A DNA stretch of 64,000 nucleotides from Austropuccinia psidii (Eukaryota > Basidiomycota > Pucciniomycetes > Pucciniales > Sphaerophragmiaceae). Shown here piece after piece: positions 1 to 11,807 of this stretch. How positions within the stretch are numbered: position 1 is the first letter of the stretch; the number at the start of each line of letters is the position of its first letter. The notes under the pieces were generated by a model that did no database searches, was not told the DNA's origin, and saw only the letters and a program-made list of their open reading frames with translations. The stretch covers positions 13,128,773-13,192,772 of the forward strand of contig JALGQZ010000018.1 in the NCBI GenBank assembly GCA_023105745.1, written 5' to 3'. Made by a program: the position numbers and the translations under genes.

Positions 1-788
1 AAACTGGAATGACATAAATGAAAAATTAAATTTGAGTTCAAAAAAAGCCTTTTTTTGCCACCATTAAAAAAAGGGTGTTGGTAAACACACATAAGCTTTT
101 AGTAAAAACATGTAAGCCCTTACATGTTTTGACCAATTTATGGCCAAAACACATAGGTTTGTGGTAAAAACACGTCAGTGACCTTATTTTAAAAAAAAAT
201 CCTGAGAATCAGTTTTGAGGTTTTTTTAATTTTTTTTGCCATATTTTTCGAACATGGGATGTCAATATCAACAAATTTTTTCAAATTTCTTTTTTTGGCC
301 AATATGAAAAATGGCACATTTTTTAGAAAATTAATTTAAAATCTTTCCAATTATGGATTTCCTTCATTTTTTTTTGAAATGAAGGGTTTAATATGGAGAA
401 TAAAGAGCCAGAAGCCCATAATTTTGGGAATTTTGTTTGGTTGGACAAGTGAAGGTGCAAAAAGTGTTTTTTTTCCTGTCTTTGTAATATGACTATTTTC
501 AAAAAATTAATATAAAAACTTCCCACTTATGAATTTCCCTCAATTTTTTTCAAAATGAAGGGTTCAATCTGTACAATAAAAAACCAGAAGCCCATTAATT
601 GGGGGAATTCTTTTGGTGGGACAACAAGTGAAGGCGCAATACATGTTTTTTCTCTTGTTTGTAATATGACTATTTTTAAGTACAAAAGTGCCACATGTTT
701 GATAAGAAAGGAGACTGGGGTGGAATTTAAGCAATAAATAGCACTGAGGAGGGCCAAAGCTGGAATAAATTGTATATACAAAAATCAA

Positions 789-3700
789 TCAATGTGAGAC
801 AACCTCCAAAATAGTTGGTCTTTTCTGAGGGGGGGAGGAAGATTGGAGAAATACAACATCCTGTGTTTCTTAGATTTATCATCCCACCCCAGGGCTTGTG
901 GTTGAGCATGAAATTCCCAATTCACAGTAATGGGGGGGACTGGATAAACTTTAGAAATGATTATATCCAAAGGAACAAAATGAGAACAGCTATCCAAGAA
1001 GAAGATGAAAATGGAGGATTATCATTTGGAGGACAGAAATAAGGGAAAGAAGAAAGATATTGTACTGTGGAATAAAATAAAACTGGTCTTTGATACTTAT
1101 TTGCAATTGGATCCCCCATGTCATGCATGGACATCCCCTTGCTTTTTGGAGCCTGGCCAACATCTTCATACCATTCAATTCTTTCCAAATAAGAGGATAC
1201 TGAGGGAATAAAAGTGTTCATGGCTTCGTGAAGGTCTTTATTTTGTTGAATTTCTTCAGCTAAGTCACCTTTGACATCAGCCCATTGATCTTGAGTCTTG
1301 TAAATGTAGTGGGATACTGTTCTGTAGCCACAGTTTCCATTAACCTGGACATTGATGGCCTTGAGGGTGTATTTTAATATAAACTTGGGCAAGTCTTCTG
1401 AGCCAGGTATCTGATAAAATAAGGTCCAAAGATGAATAAATATCAAAATAAACAAGAGAAATATACATTAAAAAGAATCAGAAACTCACAAACAGCTTGA
1501 AGCATTCATCACTTGTGTGATAATTGCTTTGACAAGGCTCACAGGTCAAGTCAGTTGCATCATATATCTTCAAAATGGTGGAAGGCTTGTGTGATTTCCT
1601 TTTTGAGGTTTTGCTTCCAATTTCCAGTCTTCTGGACCTTCTAAGGGTGACTTCTGATTTATTTAATTCAGTTTCCAAGGGTAGTAAATCTGATGAACTG
1701 ATTTATTTTGATAATGAGGCCTCAGAATCTTTAGAATTTTCAGATGAGTCCACTTCCATAATTGGAGAGGGGACATCTGACTGTGATCTTGATGTTGTTG
1801 TACTGGTCACTTTTGATGGGGGTCTTCCTCTTCTCTTGGATTGACTTTCAATAATTTCAAATTTTGATGGTTCTCTTTTTTTTTATTCTTGGCTCCTTGA
1901 CGTCTTCCACAAATATTCTGGCATTCTATTGGGTCTTCATAATATTGACCATCCTCTTGACCCTTGGGAATTTGATGAAATGTGACTTTTCCAGTCAAAA
2001 AATCTTGAAAATGTTGAATAATTGGGGTTATTTCTGCCATTTGTCATTGAAAAAGGTCTTCCCCAATATCCTCAAACATTTTCTTGGCTTAATTCATTCT
2101 TTCTTTTTCAACACTTTGATCATCACCTTGAAAGCCTGTCTGAGAAGAATATGACAAAGAAAATCAGCTAATAAGGAAAAAAGTAAGAATTTGAAGTTAA
2201 AAACCCCTCACAGGCAAATTCAAATGCCACTGAGGATGGAAGTCTGATAACTCAAGCCTTTTCCACTTGCAAACTGCCTTTTGGTTCTTATCCTTGAAAG
2301 GAATGCCTTGATAATTGTTGTATTTGTTGGTGCATTTTTCATTGGGAGGAAATTTTGTTTTGAAATTTTCAAAGGCCATCTGAAGAGCATAATGAGACAC
2401 CTTGCAATTGAGAGCACAGATGTGTGGAGGAAAATTCTTGACATGGACAATCATTTCTTTAGAGATTCTGTTGAGGATCTCGATAAATGTTTTTCTGAAT
2501 TCCCCATCTGACTGTGATCTTGATGTTGTTGTACTGGTCACTTTTGATGGGGGTCTTCCTCTTTTCTTGGATTGACTTTCAATAATTTCAAATTTTGATG
2601 GCTCTCTTTTTTTTTTATTCTTGGCTCCTTGAGGTCTTCTACAAAGATTCTGGCATTCTATTGGGTCTTCATAATATTGACCATCCTCTTGACTCTTGAG
2701 AATTTGATCAAATGTGACTTTTCCAGTCAAAAAATCTTGAAACTGTTGAAGAATTGGGGTTATTTCTGCCATTTGTCATTGAAAAAGGTCTTCCCCAATA
2801 TTCTCAAACATTTTCTTGGCTTAATTAATTCTTTCTTTTTCAACACTTTGATCCTCACCTTGAAAACCAGTCTGAGAAGAATATGACAAAGAAAATCAGC
2901 TAATAAGGAAAAAAGTAAGAATTTGAAGTTAAAAACCCCTCACACGCAAATTCAAATGCCACTTAGGATGGAAGTCTGATAACTCAAGCCTTTGCCACTT
3001 GGAAAATGCCTTTTGTTTCTTATCCTTGCAAGGAATGCCTTGATAATTGTTGTATTTGTGGGTGCATTTTTCATTTGGAGGAAATTTGGTTTTGAAATTT
3101 TCAAAGGCCATCTGAAGAGCATAATGAGACACCTTGCAATTGAGAGTACAGATGTGTCAAGGAAAATTCTTGACATGGAAAATAATTTCTTTTGAGATTC
3201 TGTTGTGGATTTCAATAAATGTTTTTCTGAATTCCATGTGGAGATCCCTAACTACCTCCAGGAGAGTACCAGTGGACTTCTGGAGCCAAAGCTTAACCAT
3301 GGCATGGGAAACTTCAACTCTGGAGGTGGAGCCCACACCCAAGTGGCAATGGTGGCTGGTCCAGGCTGGCACATAATACTCCTTTAGATGAAGCCAGGTA
3401 TTTTCTAAATATTGAAAGACTTCAGGATATTTGACTTGCTTTTGGAGATTCTTCAAGGTGTCTTTGAAAGGCTTTTCAGTGGATGAATTCATAGCCTGAG
3501 AAATGAATCCCAAAGTTATTAATAAAAACAATAATAAGAAAAGAAGTGAAATAAAGTGAAAGATAAAAGTATATTACTTGATTAAAAAGGCCCATGAAAT
3601 TTTCAAAATCAGTTCCATGACTAATTTTCTTCATGCAATGAGCAGATACATCTTTATTGATGTGCCAAATGAATAACATGACTTTGGAGTCTGGGCAGAG

Positions 3701-4582
3701 CTTCTTAAGAGAGTTTTTCAAGGCCATATCCCTGTCAATAACAATGACTGGAAGGGGAACAAGATTGCTGTTGTTGAGGACGTTTTGTATGTATCTATTT
3801 AATGCCCAAGCATATGAGGGTTCAGCTTCATTCTTCATCAAACAAAAAGCCCCAGAAAAGGTCTTATTGGTTGAGCTGAATCCAACAATATGAAAAAGGG
3901 GCATTTTGTACTTATTGGTTTGATAAGTACAATCCATAAGAATGACATGAGGAAAGCCATGAAGGAGTTTTATGGCAAGGGGGTGAGTGAAAAACAAGGA
4001 GGTAATGTGTCCCCCGGCATCCCTTGCAGAGGACCAAACAAAATTTTCTTCTTTGAGAGTGTCAATAAGAGCATCAATGGGCCTTCTGCCTTGCAGTTTG
4101 CCTTTCATGATTTTCTTGACTTTGTTGTAAATGTCTTGAAGGATTACAGGCCTGTAAGACTCCCTCTTGCTGCATAATTGGGCCTGAATTTGTCTTGGAA
4201 GAAGCAGTGATTCAGACATTTGAGAAATTTGGGATGTTTCTTGCTCATTGAATTTCCTGAAAGAAGGATGACCCATGATATTTTCAGTGGCATCATGGCT
4301 ATTTTCAGGATTTTTGACTTTAAGAGTTCAAGTGGTACTCTTGGCATAATTTCTGGCATAAAGTCTAGAAGGACAGTCAAGCTTTCTTGAAGTGACTGTT
4401 TTGTAGGGGTTTTTGTTGGAATTTGGGGTCCCAGACCTGTCACAACCTATTTCAATTTGGTTGTGGGTAATATTGGACCTCAAGGTGGACACAGCATACC
4501 CCTGAGCCCTGGTCACATTATGCACATGCTGCCAAAGACGCTCAAGGGTCTGAAATTCACCTTCAGTGGAAGGCTGAAGCAT
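789..4582 (-). pseudogene. MULE-1 transposase/OTU polyprotein pseudogene
   Basis: The ATG at 4582 opens the same FAR1-like N-terminus as MULE-2. The reading frame is broken at 4328-4330, where the MULE-2 Trp codon TGG is TGA. The DDE block (LMDCTYQTNKYKMP, VIVIDRDMALK) lies in 3476-4276 and is followed by an intron of about 87 bp. The second transposase exon, AT-hook exon, zinc knuckle (CEPCQSNYHTSDEC, 1478-1678) and OTU exon (961-1455) follow in order. In the OTU loop the catalytic Asp of DGNC reads Asn (VNGNC), so the protease would also be dead. The tandem duplication repeats the end of exon 2 and the start of exon 3. Confidence 0.85.
1774..3235. repeat. 731-bp tandem duplication inside MULE-1
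   Basis: Two adjacent copies, 1774-2504 and 2505-3235, begin with CATCTGACTGTGATCTTGA and end near GTTTTTCTGAATTCC. Each holds the end of the DDE exon, an intron and the AT-hook exon. The copies differ at scattered bases. MULE-2 and MULE-3 have this segment once, so the duplication is private to MULE-1. Confidence 0.85.
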
Positions 4583-5111
4583 TTTTGAGTGAAAAAGATG
4601 TATAAACTTGAAACAAGGGGGGATTTGGAATGGGGTAAGAACGTTTCAAAAGGTGAAAAAGAAGTGAAAAAAGGTATTACAGATCAAAAGAAGTGGTTGA
4701 GAGTGGTAAAAATTGGTTTAAATGTGGGATTAATGGATGAGGGAAGGTAAAAAATTGGAAATTTAGAGGTTTGAAAGCAGTTTGTTGTGGTGTAAAATGC
4801 TGTCTTTGGGGAAAAAAGATAGAAAAGTGTGAAAAGCTTTGCAAAATTTCTTTGGTAATGCTTTTTTTTCAAAAAAAAATTGTTTGGGGTGGGGATAATG
4901 TGGATTATTTGGGGGGGCTGGGCAAAAAAATCTGAAACAATTGGGGGTTAGAGGGGTTTGGGGGGGAAAACCTTTTTTGGGCATGGTTGTGTTTAATTTT
5001 TAATTAAAAATGGGCCCAGGGCACCCCTTATGTGTTTTTACCAATTTCTGGCCAAAACAAATGAGTTTTTAGTAAAAACACGTAATCTCTTACATTTTTT
5101 TACCAATACCC

Positions 5112-8100
5112 AAAAATAAACCTAAGAGTTGAGAAAAATTAGAAATCAAGCAAGAAAAGAAGAAAAGATTGAAAAAAAATAAGAAAAACCCAAATTTTTC
5201 TAAAATGGGAAAATTAATGTATGAGAAAAAATACAATTAAAAAAGATACTTAGAGAAAATGATATGACAAACTGGAATAAAAAGGGAGGAAATTTAAATT
5301 TTATGATTTAAATGACGTGAATACAATATCTTTAGGAGTACCATGGAAATTTGAAAAGAAATGTTGATTCATAATCTCATAAATATGTTTAAAACAAAAC
5401 CTCACATTGTAATAAGTGCATGTGGATCAAAAAATTCTGAATTCAATATTGATTGAATATTTTTTAGCCATTTCACAATTTAATGTAAGCACCTTGACAG
5501 ACCTTTCAAGGCCAAAACCATTCAAATTTTCACAATTTGTCATTATCTGGTAGAGCATACTCCTACAAGATTACTTAGTAACTTTCATATGTAAGTGATT
5601 AAAATTGATATGCTCCAATATACTTCATTTCATTTCATATTTAAGGAAAAAATTAAAATATTCAACTATTAAATATTAACACATCCAATTTTTTTGCCAA
5701 ATTAGGTCTAACAAGGACCCAACCCAGCCATTGGGCGCTGGTGGGAAAAATGTTGGAGGATAATTTGAAAGAAGTTGAATATAAGCTTCATCCATTCATC
5801 AAGGAAAACCCCAAGACATTCAGAAAGGGTCGATGAAGTCTGGTCAGGAAATTTCCACTTCCGTATAGATCATTCTTTATTAGAATAAAGTGAGTTCTAG
5901 GAAAATTAGGGCTGTTTTAAATGCTTTCCAATGAAATACAACATGAAACCCTGATGAACATTCAATCACAAATCTTGTTAGTATACACTGATTGCATTTA
6001 TCAATATAAAGAGCTTTTTATCTTATTATTGATTATTAAATAGAGAAGCTTATGTCTAAATTCCTTTCCACAAATTCAATAAATTAACAGCCCTCAAAGT
6101 TCTTTTCATCAAAATGTGACTCAAATCTTTTGCAATCACAGAGTATGAAATTAATGATTTTCTAATTATTTCTTTGAATGATTAACAGAAAATGTGAAAA
6201 ATGGCCATAAATCATTACCATCAAATATTTTTTGTTATTAGGCTCTTTAAAGCCATATTTTCTACAATTGAAACTTCTTTCTGAAGGAAACAATCCTGTA
6301 AAATGTATTCAAACATAATTTTGTGTGAAGAAATCTCAGAAAGGCAAAATCTCCCTTTTAACCTTCAACTGTTTCATCTTCAAAACATCAATAGCATATT
6401 TTTTGAATAGATGGAGGGAACTGTATCTAAATCTGAATATTTTGTGTCTTTCAGGAATAATGGATAGGCTCTTAGCTAATTAAAAGGCATTTGATCAGGA
6501 TTTAGTGCCAAGTTCCATGGTAAACATTTGGTGTAAATTTATAAAAAAATTTAGGTTAGAAATTTTGAAGGAAGTTTTAATCTTGTAGTAATTATTTAAG
6601 ACCCTCCTGAGAGCTAACTAGCTCCAAAATTATCTCCCAAGTCCCTCCTGAGGGAGATATATGAATTTGGAGTAGTATCTTCCCCAGGACTCAATTCTTC
6701 TACTTAATTGTATGAATCTGGAAACAAGGCCTTTTGAATCTATTACTGATTTTCAAAAGGCCAAAAGAAAAAAATATTGAAGTATTTTTACTTTAGAAAT
6801 GCAATTTAAAGATATCACTCCTTTAAAAGTGTTTTGGAAATGAATTCTTTGGAGCATAGTATTTTATATATGTGAATGTTATTAAAGGCATATTGTGCCA
6901 CTAATATTTGAAACTATGGGCTGGATGAGCTTTCTTTAAGAATAAATTTTACCAGGAGCTTCAGTTCATTCTAAAGTTATGAATTAATTGAAAAGAATAC
7001 CTCCAAATGAGAAAAATGAATGAATTTTACTCAAAGATAGATTTAATTTAAGGAAAGGCTTCAAGATAGGTCTATTTTTTGTGCATTAAAATAAGGAAAT
7101 TGTTTCATATACTAGAATGAGGCTTTCCTTGCATGCTGGAAATTTGTAGAATTTATTACATCTTTATTATGGTGATCTGAAGTTTTTGAGTGTAACTTTT
7201 GTTTTTTTGAGATTGGATAGAAATACCAATATAAAACTATATCTAATTTTACCAAGAAATATATCAGAGGATTCAATATTCTTTATGATATAAAAATCTA
7301 AACTTTTCATTGTAAAATATCACAGTGAAAATGAATCTATAATTAGTAAGATAATGGGAATGAAACATCAGTTGTGAAGAAAAATTGAAAATCTTTTTGG
7401 AAAAAAAAAATTAACCTTTACATGTGAATTCTGAGATAAATTCACATATATATCATGAAGGTTAATTTTATGTGAAATAATCACTTCTCTCAATTAAGAT
7501 AGAATAATATTCACAATTTTGGAAATTGATCCAATATCTTTTATATTACGTGCAGTTTTTAACTGCCATTCATTCTAAATAAAACTATTATTTGAATGAA
7601 TAAGTGATACAAACAAATTTGAACTTGACTCAAGAGTTCTTATCATATTAAAACAACAGTAATGTATTACCCCATCTTGATTGGGAAAGCACATGGTAAT
7701 ATTTCTCATTTATCTCTTTAAAATCAAAAAAATGTATAGAAATGAGTTGATTTCTTCTTTTCCAAACATTAAAATTTGATAAAGGGTTGTTTTTATTCAT
7801 AATCTTATTATGAACTACATAAAATTTCTGAATATACTCTTAGCAAGTAGTTTTTTGAGACTGTTGGGTATGATATTGCAAGAGATTATATTTTAATGAT
7901 TTTAGATTCCATCTTATTTCTTTTATTGTAAAAAGGTGTGAAAATTATTGAATATTTAAGTCCTAAAAAATTCTAATAGTGTTTTATCTCAGGTCTCAAT
8001 TAAATAAAATAAAATGATGGAGTAGTATAATATGAATTTATGATGCATGAGAATCTGTTCAGGAGAGATTTGTTTTAAATTTTGAAATCACAAAGAGTTT

Positions 8101-8423
8101 AAAAGAAAGTGATATATTTCAAATTCTATTCAAATTAATTGTACATAAATAAATTAAGCCTTAAATAAAAAGTAATAATGAAACATACACATTTTTATTT
8201 TCTCTGTTAGTGAGAAAAATTGTGTTTTGGAACTCTTTATAAAAAAAATTGATCTAGAAAATTTCAGGAATGGAAGACTCAAACTCTGATAAGATAAATT
8301 TAAGGAAAAAAACATCGGGGGAATATATGGGAGGAAATGAGAAAATGACATAAAGAAATTATGATTATAATACAATTAGATTTTACAAATTCATTTTCCT
8401 AATATCTATCTTGAAGGTTCTAT
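5112..8423. other. 3.3-kb AT-rich stretch with no supported gene
   Basis: No reading frame longer than about 70 codons looks coding, and I recognise no transposon domain, LTR or terminal repeat. A patch at 5705-5860 is richer in G and C than its surroundings. An inverted repeat with ATTAACCTT/AAGGTTAAT outer arms and ATGTGAATT/AATTCACAT inner arms lies at 7410-7466. It may be old decayed transposon or true intergenic DNA. Confidence 0.4.
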
Positions 8424-8799
8424 TGTTGGAATTAGAGAATCTTGAGAATTTACAGGAACTACATAATTCAATTGAGCCCATATGAGGTATTTTTCAATAT
8501 TTAAGATCTGGCTTGGAAGAAGACCAAATAATAATAGCAAGTTAGAGCCCAGTATGAAGCTAGTTAGAAGCTGGGCTGGACTTAGGTTGGACCTGCTACC
8601 CCTGCCAGAAGGGATAGCTTTTTTTTCATGGTGATTGTTATAACCAAAAGTAGTGTATAACAAGTAAAGGAAATAATTAATTATTTAATTATTTAATTGT
8701 GGTTATGATAAATTCATTTATTATATTTCATAATAACAGTCATGGTACTCTTGATTGATAGTAATATTATCATCAACAGTTTCATAGACACATCTTACA
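8424..8799 (+). repeat. Candidate 5' LTR of gypsy A1
   Basis: The sequence runs TGTTGGAATTAG to CATCTTACA. The last 150 bp match the reverse complement of the A2 LTR end at 39075-39225, which fixes the right boundary at 8799. Upstream of that it differs from the A2 LTR. The left boundary at the TG of 8424 is a guess, since no partner LTR survives to check it. Confidence 0.6.
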
Positions 8800-8802
8800 T
8801 TT

Positions 8803-8822
8803 TGGGTCCTGGCCATGGTTTT
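8803..8822 (+). promoter_or_regulatory. Primer-binding region of gypsy A1
   Basis: TGGGTCCTGGCCATGG starts 3 bp after the LTR end. It corresponds to TGGGGGCCTGGCCGTGG of gypsy B. A second related block, TTACATTTGGGTTCCTGGCC, lies about 95 bp downstream (8900-8919). Confidence 0.5.
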
Positions 8823-9459
8823 AACCATAGTATTAGACTTTAATCATATTCTAGACTAATTTCTCTATTTTAAGAAACTGCAATATCTACAAAAATCTTA
8901 CATTTGGGTTCCTGGCCATTTTTTCTGAACCTTTTACCCTCCATTGATATATTTTTAAGCTTTAAAGTATATTAATTTAATGATTTTTTTCTTTCAATTT
9001 AAAGTTTTTTTTTTGAAATTGTCTTATGAATCTTTTTCATTGAGGAATTTGGATTAATGTTATATTTTTTTACACAGGTTTTTTTTGCATCCAAAAAACT
9101 ATAAAATTCTTCTTTGATTTAATCTGAATTAAATTTTCATTCAAAATCTTAACTTTCAATTTTTTTTCTTCAAAAAGGATAATTTTTCAAAAATATATAA
9201 AAAATAATAAGCTTATAAAAAAACTTTAAAATATTTTAAAAGTATAAAAAATAATTTTTCTCTATTGTCTTTAATCAAGTGTGTTGCACCTGGGAATAAG
9301 CTCAGTAAGAGATATATTACCAGTCCAGAATTTGAAGAAAGAATTTAAGTTAAAATTTCTAAAAGAGGCACTTTATTTAAGGCAGAGTTATTTCAAAACC
9401 CACCAAAAGGTCTCTGTTCTTTGTCTTTATTATTTATTTTCTCTTAAGTTGAGGTGAAA

Positions 9460-11450
9460 ATGGTGCATACCAGAAATGAAAGAAACTATTCAGTTAAGCC
9501 ATATCAATCTGAAAAAGGAAGAGGAAAGACAAGAGACAGACCTGGGAGGCCTTTCTCAAGAAAGACACATTTGGAGGATTCCAGAGTTTCCCCCCATTCC
9601 CTAAGGTCTGTACAAACAAGCTTTGACAATACCTCTGATCCTGAACTTATTAAAAGTAATGTTTTAAGGGTAGAGCCACTTTCAAGTGGAAGCCATAGAA
9701 ATATAGCAGTCCCAGTACAAGAACCGGTACAGAGAAGCCAAGGCAGAGGAGTGATAAATATGCCCAAGCCTTTGGCAGGGGGCTATGAACTCCTACTTAC
9801 ACATCAAGAGAATTCTGGGTCAGGAGAAGACAATAGAGCTCTTAGGAGGATAAAGTCCATTTTCTTGCAAAGACAAGGTTAAAAAGATAAATAATTTCTT
9901 GAAGAACCAAATTATTTCATCCATATACCAGAAGAAAGAACTGTAAATTAACCCAGCCTTGGAGAAAGAAGGAGCAGTAGCATCAACCAGCTCCAAACCA
10001 GCCAAGGACAGTTGCAAGACAATCCAAAAGGACCTCAGAAAAAACAGAGAGGTCTCCAGAACAATTAATGCAAAGTCAAAGTCAAAGGCAATTGGCACAC
10101 ACCTTATGCACAAGGGTACAGGATTCTCAAATTGGAACCTTCATCCAGGAACAGTGCTTTCAATATGGCCAGATCCCTTATTGAATTCACAGCCAATAAT
10201 GAGGAAAGGATGAACAGGACTTTTCTATGCAAATGATTGATAAAATTAGACGTATTGAATCAATAATTGATTTTAAACTTGGCAAATTTGATAAATAATT
10301 AAAGAAATTAACATCAAATATTAATGAATTAAGAAACAATGACAGAACTTTCACTGAATGGTGTAAAGTAGCTGATTCAAGACTTGAGTCAATTTCCAGT
10401 AAATGTGACAGAACTGAGAGTAAATTCCAAGAGAAGAATGATTAATTGGATACTTTTTTCATTAATAACATCAATGACCCACCCATTAACTTTATATAAC
10501 ATGTTTTGGACATAGTTAAAAATACAAAGCTTTTTTAAACACATCTACAAAGAATTTATAATGAAAGACAAAAGTTAAAGGTTTAAATAATTGCAAAAGT
10601 GACAAAAATTCATAAGAATTATGAACCAATCTCACATATTCCCAGAAATTCCACACCTTTAACTGAAGAAAAACTCTCTGTGAAAGAAAGTTTGACCCCC
10701 TTTCTAGGAGAAAATGTTATCTCTGAAAGAGATATTCCAGAACTAGAAGAATGGCCAACATTTTCTGGTGAAGGTTAACATAACCATATTGAGTTCATTA
10801 GAACAATAAATATGTTTTAGGAGTACTTTGATATACCTGATGAAATTATAGTGGGAAAATTGAACTCTTTGCTTACCAGAACTGAAAAGGAATGGTATCA
10901 AAAGATGATTAAAGAGCATGGAAGATATGATTGGCTTTGATGGGAACCTGAAAAATAACCAAGTGGTACAACAATTCCTGCATGTTTGAAATGGAGAATT
11001 CCGTTTAAAGTGCCATTTTTAACTCAGAAAAAGATAAACCACTTACTTGGTTCCTCAAACAAAAGGGAAGCTTATCGACTTTACACCCACATATGTCTGA
11101 CTCAATTATTTATATGAAAATATTAAGAGAATGTGGAGGACAACTAGAAAATGGTATCAAGTGCAGATGTGTAGAGCCCTGCTCAACAGAGTACTATATT
11201 AATACAAAGGAAGATATCATTACTAGGACAAGAACTGTAAAAACCTAGACTAGAAATTCTATGTAGTCCAGAATGGTGTCAAAAACCTCTAAAGAATATA
11301 AAAGACCTGAAATACCTGTATTAAAGTACCATAAATGCAGGAGCACCTCACATTTAGTCAAACCTTTTACCAAGAAGACTAAAATAATTGAAGGGGTTCA
11401 GTGTGCTTGAGAGAAAGAGGAATCTGACAAAGATTTTACAATATCTGATG
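9460..11450 (+). pseudogene. Gypsy A1 gag pseudogene
   Basis: The ATG at 9460 begins MVHTRNERNYSVKP, the same start as A2 gag. The frame stays open to 9880 and then meets stops. Capsid-like similarity to A2 (EEWPTFSGEG, ALHPHMSD in decayed form) continues through 10740-11260. The zinc knuckle near 11320-11380 has lost its first and last cysteines (YHKC...H...F in place of CHKC...H...C). This is structural protein of the retroelement particle and is non-functional here. Confidence 0.75.
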
Positions 11451-11529
11451 ATGCACCAGCAGATGACTATCCTATTGAGAAAATTACAGCTTTCTTTGAA
11501 GTCACTGAAGTCCATACTCACTTGCCACA

Positions 11530-11807
11530 ATATAGTGAAGATTGCTACAAACTGATCAATATCCAGGGGGCCAGAATGTGTAAGATCAAACCTACTAGAG
11601 GGAAAGGTTACACTGCTGAAGCATCTTGTATCACATCAATCCTGATGAATGATGTTTAATCCAAAGTGAATCTGGACACAGGGGCATTCTTCACTTGTGT
11701 GAGAAGAGCCTGTCTTCAGGTCATACTTCCCCAATGAAAAAGCCATCCATTACCAATAGGTGTACCATTCAGTAGTGCCAGTAATAATATTTACCCTTTA
11801 GGAATAT
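11530..11807 (+). pseudogene. Gypsy A1 protease fragment (left of nested insertion)
   Basis: The translation reads MCKIKPTRGKGY, then an in-frame stop, then VNLDTGAFFTCV, matching the aspartic protease active site DTGA of A2. It ends at NIYPLGIL, exactly where gypsy B is inserted. The same protein sentence resumes after 21938. Confidence 0.8.
11803..11807. repeat. Target-site duplication AATAT, left of gypsy B
   Basis: AATAT at 11803-11807 is repeated at 21934-21938, directly flanking the two LTR ends. Confidence 0.95.

Larger units (their letters stand above)
73..5111 (-). mobile_element. MULE-1: decayed Mutator-like DNA transposon with OTU-type transposase gene
   Basis: The left end begins GGGTGTTGGTAAA and the right end, read in reverse complement, begins GGGTATTGGTAAA. 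Both ends continue into repeated TAAAAACACGTAAG-type motifs, as in the other three MULE copies here. The coding strand is minus, so the 5' side with its C-rich leader lies near 4600-5020 and the 3' subterminal block near 200-760. No convincing 8-bp target duplication is visible because both flanks are A-rich. An internal 731-bp tandem duplication and several stops show that the copy is inactive. Confidence 0.85.

Noticed and set aside
65..72. Target duplication for MULE-1
   Set aside because: The flanks TAAAAAAA and AAAAATAA are not identical and are A-rich, so no claim is possible.
8406..8663. 85-codon minus-strand frame
   Set aside because: It lies within the candidate A1 LTR and has no recognisable motif.
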